The position numbers and the translations under genes were made by a program. Positions 52,293-61,145 of a DNA stretch of 64,000 nucleotides are shown here, piece by piece. The DNA lies in NCBI RefSeq assembly GCF_015056685.1, contig NZ_SVFW01000003.1, forward strand, positions 1 to 64,000. The letters are read 5' to 3'. Numbering within the stretch: the stretch's first letter is position 1; every line of letters begins with the position of its first letter. Below the pieces are notes generated by a model. The model was not told the DNA's origin. It did not search any database and was given only the letters and a program-made list of their open reading frames with translations. This DNA is from Butyrivibrio sp. Lineage in GTDB: Bacteria; Bacillota; Clostridia; Lachnospirales; Lachnospiraceae.

Positions 52293-54011
52293 TTATCTGA
52301 TATTCTCAGCATCGCCGTATGTAGCTTCCCATTTCTGAGTTCTCTCATCAATGATAGCCTGTCCGCCTGAACCAAGGTAATCAGCAATACCCTCATCCCA
52401 AACAGAATCGAATGTATCTACGCTTGCGCTCATAGCCTGATCATAGATCTGATCTCTCTTAGCTGAAAGTGTATCGCCTACGCCACCTTCTGCTTCGATG
52501 TCACCAGTCTTAACATTGATACCAATTCTTGTGTCAGTCTTTGCAATTTCGTTAGCTTTGATTACATCCTCAACGTCGATTCCTGCATATGAGTGAGCAA
52601 GAGTCTTCTCTGTGAGGTCATCAGATGTAAGGTGAAGACCATTACATGTGATTGTGTAGTCAATGTTCATACCAGAGTTCTGGATTGCATCGCCTGTTGC
52701 AGCAACGATCTCATATCCACCGTCATCAAGCTTGTTGCATGTAACACCTTCTTCACCAAGCTGTAAGAACTGGATTGTCTCAGGTTCTGAGATGAAATCA
52801 AGGTAAAGCATTGATGCAAGAGGCTCATCGTTTGTTGCAGGGAAGAAGATCTTACGATCAATAGGGCCTGCAAGGAACTTGTTGTGTGTTCCGTTCTTGT
52901 CTTCGAATGGATCGATTGCAACGTACTTAGCGTCTTCGCCTACAAGTCTCTTAAGGTTAGCCTGGATTGAATCCTCACCGTTTCTGAAAGGATAATCCCA
53001 GTTGTGTGTGAATGCGCCAACATAACCAGCCTTCATCATGTCATCTTCTGTTGTGTCGCCTGATCCGTAGATAGCAAAGTCATTCCACATAAGACCTTCG
53101 TTGTACCACTGGTTAAGAAGCTTAACTGCTTCCTTTGTTCCGTTCTGTGTAAGCTTTCTGTCATCGAAGCCGTTTACATAGAACTCTTTGTCAGAGATAT
53201 CTGGATCAATGAAAGACTCGATAAGAGTACCAGCTCTCCAACCTACATCGTAAGAAACTGAGTAAGGAACCATCTTGTCAGCGTCTGCTCCAAGAAGTTC
53301 GCTAGCATTGTCCTTGAATGCTACGAGCATGTCATGGAACTCCTGCTTTGTTGTAGGTTCAGCAAGACCAAGCTTATCAAGCCAGTCCTTACGAACGAAT
53401 GTAAGAATTCTGTTCATGTTAGCAAGCTTTGCTTCAACTGCCCATGTCTGGCCGTTCTCAGGATCAGCATCCCAGTAAAGGTTTGACTCACCAAGCCATG
53501 TCCAAAGGTTAGGAAGTTCATCCTTGTAATCATCAATGTAAGGTCTAAGATCAAGAACACCGCCCATGTCAGCATATGTCTTGATTGTTGGATAAGAATA
53601 AGTTACACATACATCAGGTGCTGTACCGCCTGCAAGAAGGTTGTTGATCTCATCAACCTCTGTCCAACGAGGAACTGCTACGAACTCAACTTCTACGTTA
53701 TGCTTCTCGAGCATTCCCTTCTTGATGTAGTCTGTGTACACGTTGTTTGTTGGGTCTGATCCGCCGTCGTTACCACGGTCATAAACCTCAACTGTGATGT
53801 GTCTTGTGTCTGCGAACTTACCATCTGTAAGTTCTGAAGCAACTGCTGGTTCTGTTGCTGTGTCAGCCTGAGTTGCCTCAGTCTGAGCTGCTGGTGCATC
53901 AGTGCTAGCTGGAGCACTTTCAGCGGCCTGTTCACCGCCCTGGCTACCGCATGCTGCAAGTGAAAGAGTCATTGCAGATGCAAGTAACATAGATAATACC
54001 TTTTTCCTCAT
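52293..54011 (-). CDS. Oligosaccharide ABC transporter substrate-binding lipoprotein
   Basis: 572 residues. MRKKVLSMLLASAMTLSLAAC is a lipoprotein signal with Cys at 21, followed by a Ser/Ala/Thr/Glu linker to about residue 65. The rest is a large two-lobed solute-binding protein of the LplA type (ITVEVYDRGNDGGSDPT at the start), longer than monosaccharide binders and usual for oligosaccharides. GGAGG precedes the ATG. Third gene after the LplB- and LplC-type permeases. Next to GH67 and AraC, the ligand is likely a (methyl)glucurono-xylo-oligosaccharide; this is inferred from context. Confidence 0.92.
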   Translation of the reverse strand: MRKKVLSMLLASAMTLSLAACGSQGGEQAAESAPASTDAPAAQTEATQADTATEPAVASELTDGKFADTRHITVEVYDRGNDGGSDPTNNVYTDYIKKGMLEKHNVEVEFVAVPRWTEVDEINNLLAGGTAPDVCVTYSYPTIKTYADMGGVLDLRPYIDDYKDELPNLWTWLGESNLYWDADPENGQTWAVEAKLANMNRILTFVRKDWLDKLGLAEPTTKQEFHDMLVAFKDNASELLGADADKMVPYSVSYDVGWRAGTLIESFIDPDISDKEFYVNGFDDRKLTQNGTKEAVKLLNQWYNEGLMWNDFAIYGSGDTTEDDMMKAGYVGAFTHNWDYPFRNGEDSIQANLKRLVGEDAKYVAIDPFEDKNGTHNKFLAGPIDRKIFFPATNDEPLASMLYLDFISEPETIQFLQLGEEGVTCNKLDDGGYEIVAATGDAIQNSGMNIDYTITCNGLHLTSDDLTEKTLAHSYAGIDVEDVIKANEIAKTDTRIGINVKTGDIEAEGGVGDTLSAKRDQIYDQAMSASVDTFDSVWDEGIADYLGSGGQAIIDERTQKWEATYGDAENIR

Positions 54012-54061
54012 AACATACCTCCATTTATCTTTTACCCCCGAAGGGGGAGTTAACTAAGTGC

Positions 54062-54946
54062 TTATTCTTTTACCGCTCCAAGAGTAACTCCATGGATGAA
54101 GTACTTCTGAAGGAACGGATAAATACACAAAATAGGAATAGTTGAAAACATAACTATTGCGGACTTAAGTGAATCCTTAAGACCAGGTGCTGAGAAACCT
54201 TCCTGTGTAGCAACTTCTACTGAATTGATATTGTTCAGAATATTGTAAAGAAGAAGCTGCAAAGGATAGAAATCCTTGTTTTTCATAAACATAAGAGCAT
54301 CTGAATAACCATTCCAACGTCCTACTGCATAGAAAAGAGCAAGTGTTGCAAGAACAGGCTTGGACAATGGAATGTAAATTGACCAAAGAATCCTGAAGTA
54401 TGATGCTCCGTCAATCTCGGCTGATTCTCTAAGTGACTCAGGTATTCCATAGAAGAAACTTCTCATGATGATCATGTTGTAAACGCTCATGCAATATGGA
54501 ACGATAAGTACCAGCGGATTATCCAAAAAGCCAATCTTCTGCATAAGCAGGTAGTTTGGAATAGTACCTGCAGAGAAGAACATTGTAATTGTGATAAAGA
54601 TATTGATAATACCTCTGCCTTTTAAGTTTTCAAAGATCAAGGGGTATGCACATATTGTTGTCATAAAAAGTGAAAAGATTGTGCATACTACTGTCAAAAA
54701 TACAGTCCATACAAATGCATGAATATATTTCACATCGCCGAGAACTGTTTTGTAAGCATCGAAGTTAAGTCCCTTTGGTATAAGATAAACCTCATGCCTT
54801 ACAAGATAGTCTGTACCTGAAAGTGATCTTGCCAAAAGATTTATCATAGGAATCACACAGATAAGACTTATAAGTACACATATAATAACGAAAACCCAAT
54901 CCCCAATTTGTGTCTTGGTGGATCTTATAGTTCTACTTTCATCCAT
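54062..54946 (-). CDS. ABC transporter permease, LplC-type
   Basis: 294 residues with six membrane segments (MalG-like). The EAA loop that contacts the ATPase reads SAEIDGASYFRILWSIYIPL near residues 183-202. The N-terminus (IRSTKTQIGDWVFVIICV) and C-terminus (KYFIHGVTLGAVKE) are family-typical. GGAGA precedes the ATG. Works with the LplB-type permease 43 bp upstream and the binding protein 50 bp downstream. No ATPase gene is in the window, as is usual where one MsmK-type ATPase serves many transporters. Confidence 0.93.
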   Translation of the reverse strand: MDESRTIRSTKTQIGDWVFVIICVLISLICVIPMINLLARSLSGTDYLVRHEVYLIPKGLNFDAYKTVLGDVKYIHAFVWTVFLTVVCTIFSLFMTTICAYPLIFENLKGRGIINIFITITMFFSAGTIPNYLLMQKIGFLDNPLVLIVPYCMSVYNMIIMRSFFYGIPESLRESAEIDGASYFRILWSIYIPLSKPVLATLALFYAVGRWNGYSDALMFMKNKDFYPLQLLLYNILNNINSVEVATQEGFSAPGLKDSLKSAIVMFSTIPILCIYPFLQKYFIHGVTLGAVKE

Positions 54947-54989
54947 TTTATATATTCTCCTTTAAAATTATGCGCTTGCCAGCAATATA

Positions 54990-55937
54990 TCACCAGATTC
55001 CTCTCTCACCCAGCTTACGTGAAAGCCAGTTAGCAGCAAGCAGGAAGAATACATTTATTACTGACTGGAAAAGACCTATTGCAGTTGTCAAACTGAACTG
55101 CAGTCCCTTAATACCAGCTTTATATACATATGTAGAGATAACTTCTGCATACTTCATAACGAGGTTGTTCTGAAGTGCGAATGGTCTGTCAAAGTTTGAT
55201 CCGATGATATTACCAAGAGCCATGATCAAAAGAACTACGATAGTAGGCTTGATTCCCGGAAGTGTAATATGCCACATCTTCTGGAAACGTCCGGCACCAT
55301 CTACACTGGCTGCCTCATAAAGCTCAGGTGAAATACCTGCAATAGCAGCAAGATATATGATTGAGTTCCATCCAAAACTCTGCCATACACCAAGGCCGAT
55401 ATATGTTCCAACCCAGTGAGCCGGATCATTAAGGAAAGGAACTGCTTCACCGCCCAAAGCCTTAATCGCCATATTTACAAGACCATCTGTCGGTGTAAAA
55501 AGCTGAAGTGCAAGACCATAAATAATAACCCATGAAAGGAAATGAGGCATATATGCAATAGTCTGAACTGTCTTTTTGAACGTTTTAAATCTGAGCTCAT
55601 TTAAAATAAGAGCAAATATGATCGGTATTGGGAATCCGATAATCAGATCAAAAAGGTTAAGAACAATTGTGTTTCTCAAAGAATTGATAAAGTCTTTTGT
55701 ACTAAATGCTTTGATGAAGTATTCCATACCATGATTCTTGGCCCAGGGCATTTCCCAGATAGACTGGACAATGCTGTATTTCTTGAACGCGATCATGATA
55801 TAAAGCATTGGAATGTACTTGAAAACAATCAGATAGATGATTGGCAGAGCAAGAAGAACGTATAACTGCCAGTAGCGCTTGATGTATACACCAAAGGACT
55901 GATTACTCCCCTTCCTCTGTGTTTTGGTTCTGCTCAT
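54990..55937 (-). CDS. ABC transporter permease, LplB-type
   Basis: 315 residues with six membrane segments (MalF-like), after a basic cytoplasmic start. YWQLYVLLALPIIYLIVFKY is the first helix. The EAA loop reads AASVDGAGRFQKMWHITLPG near residue 215. AGGAGG precedes the ATG. First gene of the transporter operon. A perfect 19-nt palindrome lies about 127-145 bp upstream and is a candidate operator. Confidence 0.93.
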   Translation of the reverse strand: MSRTKTQRKGSNQSFGVYIKRYWQLYVLLALPIIYLIVFKYIPMLYIMIAFKKYSIVQSIWEMPWAKNHGMEYFIKAFSTKDFINSLRNTIVLNLFDLIIGFPIPIIFALILNELRFKTFKKTVQTIAYMPHFLSWVIIYGLALQLFTPTDGLVNMAIKALGGEAVPFLNDPAHWVGTYIGLGVWQSFGWNSIIYLAAIAGISPELYEAASVDGAGRFQKMWHITLPGIKPTIVVLLIMALGNIIGSNFDRPFALQNNLVMKYAEVISTYVYKAGIKGLQFSLTTAIGLFQSVINVFFLLAANWLSRKLGERGIW

Positions 55938-56063
55938 AAACTCCTCCTAAAACCCCTATATTCTTTTATAGAAATATTGCACAATTTCTACTCTCTTATT
56001 GTAAGTTATCGACGTCAGATATTCCTATCAAATATTGACTATCACTTACTAATAAATGCGCGC

Positions 56064-56082
56064 TTTGTGCACAGTGCACAAA
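56064..56082. promoter_or_regulatory. Perfect palindrome upstream of the transporter operon
   Basis: TTTGTGCAC (56064-56072), one base, then GTGCACAAA (56074-56082). It is located between the GH67 terminator and the LplB-type gene. The 10-mer CTTTGTGCAC recurs at 61037-61046 next to the -10 of an esterase gene. This fits a dimeric regulator shared by the xylan genes. Confidence 0.6.
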
Positions 56083-56084
56083 AT

Positions 56085-56132
56085 CAAAAAGCTGATAACT
56101 GTAGGTTTTGTCCATGCAGTTACCAGCTTTTA
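56085..56132 (-). terminator. Terminator of the GH67 gene
   Basis: AAAAAGCTGATAACTG (56086-56101) pairs with CAGTTACCAGCTTTT (56117-56131), one wobble. On the minus strand TTTTTGATTTTG follows. Confidence 0.85.
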
Positions 56133-56138
56133 TTATAT

Positions 56139-58124
56139 TTAATATATCTTTCTGCCTTTTTGGTCAGAAATACCACTCTTTCTATAGAAGTAAGAGTTCA
56201 CCTGATCTCTCCACTCTTTTGCATTGTAGATCTGAAGTTCGAATCTGTGAGAAACATTTTCAAAAACTTCTGAAGGAACCTTTCCTTCAAGACTCTTCCA
56301 GGTTTCAAAAAGCTCTTCAGCCTCAGCCTCTCCTTCAAAGTGGCTGTCGTAGATGTGCTGGATCAGTGTCTTTCCTGTTTTGAGCTTCCATGTATATGGA
56401 ATGTGGTGGAAGAAAAGAAGCAGCTCTTCCGGACATTTTTCAGGATCATTGTACTTTTCAGCATTTTCTTTGTAATACTGCTGAGCGTATCCTGTTCCCT
56501 TATCTGATCTGTCAACACCAATTCCAAGGTGGTCTGCCCTGTGATATGTGCCCCATCTTGAGTACTCATATCCATCAACGCTTGGGCCGTAGTGATCATG
56601 TGGTGTAACCATCCAGCCGATTCCAAGAGGACTTGTGTACTTTTCATATATCTCGCGAGATCTTAAGAGCATATCTGTAAGCTTATCTTCATCCACTTTT
56701 TCAAGGGCAAATGTAAGTCTTATCCACTCTCTTGCTATTTCTTCAGAGGAAAGCTCCGTGTCAAAGCTAAGTCTTCCAAAACCATAAAGGTTAGCTGCTG
56801 CCAGGTAATTACCTGTCCAGTTCTTGTCATTACCGGTATTGATAACTGCTGCCATTCCTGCAAGCTTATTGCCAAATGCCCTTCCACTCACTACATCTGC
56901 AACAGTATCATTTTCTTTTTGACAGTAGGTCTTAAATCCAAGAACCTCCTTGAACATTGGCATAAGATAGCAAAGATCTATCTGATGTCCTGTGTATTCC
57001 TGTGCAATCTGAACTTCCAGCATCTGATTGGTCTTTGTAAGTCCACCAATAAGTGGAGAAATAGGCTCTCTGATCTGGAAATCCATAGGACCATTCTTTA
57101 TCTGAAGGATTACGTTGTCATGATATGCTCCGTCAAAATCCTTGAAGTAATCATATCCGGCTCTTGCTCTGTCTGTCTTGTAGTCTCTCCAGTCCTGAGT
57201 GCAGTTGTAAACAAAGCATCTCCAAATGATGATTCCGCCATAAGGAGCAACTACATCTCCCAGCATATTTGCGCCGTCTGCCTGTGTTCTTCCGTATGTA
57301 AATGGTCCGGGTCTTCCCTCTGAGTCAGCCTTTACAAGGAATCCACCGAGGTGTGGAAGCTTTCCGAATACTTCTTTTGCCTTCTCTTTCCACCAACCTA
57401 TAACTTTTTCATCAAGAGGATCACAGACTTCAAGTCCGCCAAGCTCTATTGGTGCAGCAAAGTTAAGGGACAGATATGTCTTTATGCCATAATCTGCAAA
57501 TACTTCTGACAGCTCTTTTACCTTATCAAAATATCTGTCTGTAATAAGGTAAGTTGCTGCGTCTTTTACATTAACGTTGTTAATTACAATTCCGTTGATA
57601 CCGATGCTTGCCATGAATCTTGCATAGTCACGGGTTCTCTCATCAACCACGATCTCTTTATTTTCGAAAAAGAAAGACTGTCCTGAGTAGCCTCTTTCAA
57701 TGCTGCCATCCATATTGTCCCAGTGGTTCATCATACGAAGCGGGTTGGATGGAGTTTTTTCCACATTGATCTCAGAAAGCTTTTTTCCACAGGAAAGCTG
57801 TCTTAAAAGTTCAAAAGCTCCATATAATGCGCCGTTATCATCTGAGGCCAAAATGCTTACAGATGAGGAATCGCTCTCAAGCCTGAAACCTTCCTTTGCG
57901 ATGGCATCCACTTTTTTAATAGTAAGAGCAATGTCAAAAGAGCCTGCGTTATCCACAACCTCATCTGATACAATTCCCTTTAATCCACTTTTGAGCTCAC
58001 AAAGTGCACTCTTTATCACCTGTGAATCCTTGTTAAACCCTACCACTTCACAGCTAACAGTCTTGTTATCACTGCTTACATTCTTATAACCAAGCCAAAG
58101 CTGTGTCCATTCTTTATTCCCCAT
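56139..58124 (-). CDS. GH67 alpha-glucuronidase
   Basis: 661 residues from ATG 58124, behind AGGAGAAAGG; the frame is open 54 bases further. No signal peptide. Releases (4-O-methyl)glucuronic acid from the non-reducing end of aldouronic acids. The N-terminal domain ends near residue 120. The TIM barrel includes GINGIVINNVNVKDA near 172, LGGFLVKADSEGRPGPFTYG near 275, GGIIIWRCFVYNC near 310 and NGPMDFQIREPISPL near 350, which contain the family's catalytic acids. A helical C-terminal domain follows, with WGTYHRADHLGIGVDR near 540. These landmarks are diagnostic for GH67. Divergent from the AraC-type gene, 92 bp apart. Confidence 0.96.
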   Translation of the reverse strand: MGNKEWTQLWLGYKNVSSDNKTVSCEVVGFNKDSQVIKSALCELKSGLKGIVSDEVVDNAGSFDIALTIKKVDAIAKEGFRLESDSSSVSILASDDNGALYGAFELLRQLSCGKKLSEINVEKTPSNPLRMMNHWDNMDGSIERGYSGQSFFFENKEIVVDERTRDYARFMASIGINGIVINNVNVKDAATYLITDRYFDKVKELSEVFADYGIKTYLSLNFAAPIELGGLEVCDPLDEKVIGWWKEKAKEVFGKLPHLGGFLVKADSEGRPGPFTYGRTQADGANMLGDVVAPYGGIIIWRCFVYNCTQDWRDYKTDRARAGYDYFKDFDGAYHDNVILQIKNGPMDFQIREPISPLIGGLTKTNQMLEVQIAQEYTGHQIDLCYLMPMFKEVLGFKTYCQKENDTVADVVSGRAFGNKLAGMAAVINTGNDKNWTGNYLAAANLYGFGRLSFDTELSSEEIAREWIRLTFALEKVDEDKLTDMLLRSREIYEKYTSPLGIGWMVTPHDHYGPSVDGYEYSRWGTYHRADHLGIGVDRSDKGTGYAQQYYKENAEKYNDPEKCPEELLLFFHHIPYTWKLKTGKTLIQHIYDSHFEGEAEAEELFETWKSLEGKVPSEVFENVSHRFELQIYNAKEWRDQVNSYFYRKSGISDQKGRKIY

Positions 58125-58216
58125 TTTAGTTATAATCCTTTCTCCTAAAAAATCTTCTTTTATGATAAAATATTCCACGTAATCTTGCAGTTTCCTAGAT
58201 AAGGAGCGTAATTAAC

Positions 58217-59104
58217 ATGATAAGTGACATCAATGAACAGGCTCGTGAAGACATCTTTTATGACACACTAAAGGGTGTTCTTTTATATCACAACACGCTT
58301 TCGGAATATCCTCTGCACTGGCACAATGAAGTGGAACTTATTCTCATAGTTTCCGGAACGCTAAATATCAAATTTCACAATGATACCCAGTCCATGATTT
58401 GCTGCAATCCCGGAGACATTGTGCTTATCGCACCCGGAACCCTGCATGAATATCTCTCAGATACTCCAGGCGGTGAAAAACTGATTCTTCTTTTTGATAT
58501 TGGTGGATATTCTCAGGTTTCATCACTTGTTCCTCTTCTTAAAACTCTTCCGCCTTATGTTCACATCAAGCAGAATGAGTATCCTCTTGAGAACGCCCGT
58601 CTTCAGAACTACTTTTGGGAAATAGACAGGCTTTATGGTGAAAGTGATGAGTTCCTTCATATATCTGTTTATTCACTGGTGACTCTAATTCTTGCCCAGA
58701 TAGGAAGCATGCATCCCAACGATGTAACATCTGCTGTCGTAAATGATGACCCTCAGCGCAAGAACATCGACAAGCTTGTTTCCGTTACCAACTATATCGA
58801 TTCCCACAGATCAGATGATCTTAGCGTTGAACAGCTTGCTGAGATTGCAGGCTTTTCCAAGTTCCACTTTGAAAGGCTCTTTAAGTCTTACATGGGAATC
58901 TCATGTTATCAGTACATTACCAAGCGCCGCGTGCTCATGGCCCAGGAACTTTTAGGTGACACGGATCTATCCGTTATGGACATTGCCATGCAGTCAGGAT
59001 TCTTTAGTCTTTCAACCTTTAACAGAGTGTTCAAAGACACCAACGGCTGCTCACCTACTGAGTACCGCAAGCTCTACAGAGCAGGCGCGGACTTAAAATC
59101 ATAA
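58217..59104 (+). CDS. AraC-family transcriptional regulator
   Basis: 295 residues. An N-terminal cupin for ligand sensing covers residues 20-105 (YPLHWHNEVELILIVSGTLN, then NPGDIVLIAPGTLHEYL). The C-terminal AraC domain with two helix-turn-helix motifs covers about 190-290 (LSVEQLAEIAGFSKFHFERL and DIAMQSGFFSLSTFNRVFKD). AAGGAG precedes the ATG. It is divergent from GH67 and ends 4 bp from the end of the convergent esterase gene. Likely activates the glucuronoxylan genes in response to an oligosaccharide or uronic acid. Confidence 0.93.
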   Translation: MISDINEQAREDIFYDTLKGVLLYHNTLSEYPLHWHNEVELILIVSGTLNIKFHNDTQSMICCNPGDIVLIAPGTLHEYLSDTPGGEKLILLFDIGGYSQVSSLVPLLKTLPPYVHIKQNEYPLENARLQNYFWEIDRLYGESDEFLHISVYSLVTLILAQIGSMHPNDVTSAVVNDDPQRKNIDKLVSVTNYIDSHRSDDLSVEQLAEIAGFSKFHFERLFKSYMGISCYQYITKRRVLMAQELLGDTDLSVMDIAMQSGFFSLSTFNRVFKDTNGCSPTEYRKLYRAGADLKS

Positions 59105-59108
59105 ATAA

Positions 59109-60998
59109 TTATTCTACCGTAATCTCAAATGGTGCAAGGGGCGTGCCTGTTTCATTTTCAATAAGGCCGCCGTGGTAAGTATTTTCACAGCACCATTTGA
59201 GTTTTATTTTTTTGCTGTCCTTATCTATCTTAACTAATACCTTATCTCCCAAAAGAGCTGCCTCTGCCTTTTGGGAAGTGCCTTCCTCATTCTCAATATA
59301 AAAATCAAGAAGCTCGCATCCTTTGCCTTCATCAGCAACTTTAAGCCCCGCAGTATGAGCTAGTTTTATCTCGGCATAAGCTTCATCATCTTCTGTGATA
59401 ATCTTTGCACTCTCAATTTCAGGTCCTTTGTATTCTGCGCCGCAGCCGTATTTCATATAAGCTGCCCAGAGAGCCATTCTCTCTCCAATAGGCTCTTTTA
59501 CCGTAGGATGAAGGTCATTGTCCTCTCCAAGTCCCAATGTCACGATAAGCCCAGTCATTGGAATATCCAGTATCCTATTCTGAACAAGTCTGAATCTTCC
59601 CCAATCATCCGTGCATGGGAGCTGGTCTATTACAAAGTTTGGAAGCTGAACCGCAATGAATGGAAGGTTCTCATCATTCCAAAGCTTTCTGTATCCAAGG
59701 ACCATTCTCTTGGTAAGATCTGCGTAGTCCTCATCTCTCTCAACATTTGATTCACCCTGATACCAGACCACACCATCTATTGGATAGTTTTTGCAGGGAG
59801 CTGTCATTCCATTGAAAAGACCTGTCGCTTTCCAGTTAACAAAGTCTGTAGGCTGGATCTGTTCGCACTCTGCGGCAATCCTATATTTATAAGTACCATT
59901 CAGATAAACGGTTGCATCCTGATTAAAGATCTTTAGCTCTTTTTCCGGAGTAAATCTTCCAAGGCCGTTCTCCACACAAAGTCTTATAACTACTTCGTTG
60001 TCCTTTTCTCTTGTAAGTCCTTCAGGAATATCGTACTTACGTGGTGGATACTGATAAGCGGTCTCACCGACTTTTTGCCCGTTTACAAAAATAGTGTCGC
60101 TGTCTACCATTGTTCCCATAAAGAGCCTTGCTGATTTTCCCGCAAGTTCTTTTGGCAGATCAAATTTCTTTCTAAACCACACAGAGCCTATAAATCCGTC
60201 AAGCTCAGTTTCCTTGAAAAAACCCGGAACTTCAAAGGTTTTCCAGTCGCTGTCATCTGTATTTTCAAGCTGCCAGTTGTTCTTTATTCCTTCATCTTTC
60301 TGATAAAGAGAGTTTCTCCATGCGTCGCCGTTTGCAATATTTCTAGCAATCTGTCCGTCATAGAACTCTTTGTCTGCATATCTATCAGCCTCTTCCAAGA
60401 GCTCATCATAACCCTCAAGCATTTCTCTGCCCATCCAGCCAAAGATTCTTGATCCACCAAGGCTTGCATTGATTATTCCTACAGTCTGACCTGTAAGTTT
60501 TTGAAGATGCTTGGCAAAAAAGTACCCAACAGCGGAAAAATCCATTATTGTCTCGTGTTTTACTTCTTTCCAGCTGCCTGTGTGATGCTCCTCCAAAGGT
60601 CCACTATAAGAAGTTTCCTCAACAATCTTGAAAGTACGTATTCTGTTATTAACATCGTTTTTTACAACTTCAGGATACTGATCCTTACATCTTGTAAGGG
60701 GAAGTTCCATATTGGACTGACCTGAACACAGCCAGACAAGACCAAGCATTACATCCTTAACAACCTTTTTCTCGCCCTTATCATCACTTACTATAAGCTC
60801 GTAAGGTCCGCCACTCTCGCGGGCCGGCAGATACAGATTGAATCTTCCATTTGCATCCGTATCCCCACTAACCTGATCCTTCTCAAGTGTAGCTGTAACC
60901 TTTGTGCCGGGTTCATCCCAGCCCCATATATGAATACTTTTTCTTCTCTGAATAACTGCTCCGTCAGATAATAAACGCGGTAATCTAAGCGTAGACAT
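59109..60998 (-). CDS. Sialate-O-acetylesterase-like carbohydrate esterase
   Basis: 629 residues from ATG 60998, which is preceded by GGGAAAGG; ATGs at 61016 and 61004 are in frame. With the -10 at 61031-61036, the 61016 start would leave almost no leader, which favours 60998. No signal peptide. After a small beta domain, VWLCSGQSNMELPL near 85 is the SGNH serine block, and VVWYQGESNVERDEDYADL near 415 the central block. LGLGEDNDLHPTVKEPIGER near 490 gives the Asp-x-x-His pair. A GH2-like jelly roll is inserted near 260-340. Family members remove acetyl groups from sugars; here acetylated xylo-oligosaccharides are the likely substrate. Confidence 0.87.
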   Translation of the reverse strand: MSTLRLPRLLSDGAVIQRRKSIHIWGWDEPGTKVTATLEKDQVSGDTDANGRFNLYLPARESGGPYELIVSDDKGEKKVVKDVMLGLVWLCSGQSNMELPLTRCKDQYPEVVKNDVNNRIRTFKIVEETSYSGPLEEHHTGSWKEVKHETIMDFSAVGYFFAKHLQKLTGQTVGIINASLGGSRIFGWMGREMLEGYDELLEEADRYADKEFYDGQIARNIANGDAWRNSLYQKDEGIKNNWQLENTDDSDWKTFEVPGFFKETELDGFIGSVWFRKKFDLPKELAGKSARLFMGTMVDSDTIFVNGQKVGETAYQYPPRKYDIPEGLTREKDNEVVIRLCVENGLGRFTPEKELKIFNQDATVYLNGTYKYRIAAECEQIQPTDFVNWKATGLFNGMTAPCKNYPIDGVVWYQGESNVERDEDYADLTKRMVLGYRKLWNDENLPFIAVQLPNFVIDQLPCTDDWGRFRLVQNRILDIPMTGLIVTLGLGEDNDLHPTVKEPIGERMALWAAYMKYGCGAEYKGPEIESAKIITEDDEAYAEIKLAHTAGLKVADEGKGCELLDFYIENEEGTSQKAEAALLGDKVLVKIDKDSKKIKLKWCCENTYHGGLIENETGTPLAPFEITVE

Positions 60999-61030
60999 AA
61001 TCATAACCTTTCCCATTTATATTTATTTTG

Positions 61031-61046
61031 ATTATACTTTGTGCAC
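61031..61046 (-). promoter_or_regulatory. Esterase promoter -10 with adjoining shared motif
   Basis: On the minus strand GTGCACAAAG (61037-61046) directly abuts TATAAT (61031-61036). The expected -35 (GGTAAA) is poor, which suits an activated promoter. The GTGCACAAAG word is half of the palindrome at 56064-56082. Confidence 0.55.
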
Positions 61047-61097
61047 GCATTTTTTTACCTCATTATAAGTGCGAATAACTCCCCAGTTATTGCTTAC

Positions 61098-61140
61098 AAA
61101 AAAAGTGCGTGCAGAGCTTTTTCCTCTACACGCACTTTTC
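61098..61140 (-). terminator. Terminator of the SGNH hydrolase gene
   Basis: AAAAGTGCGTG (about 61101-61111) plus AGAG pairs with CTCT plus CACGCACTTTT ending at 61139. On the minus strand seven T follow. It lies five bases past the stop codon region and upstream of the next esterase. Confidence 0.93.
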
Positions 61141-61145
61141 TCATA

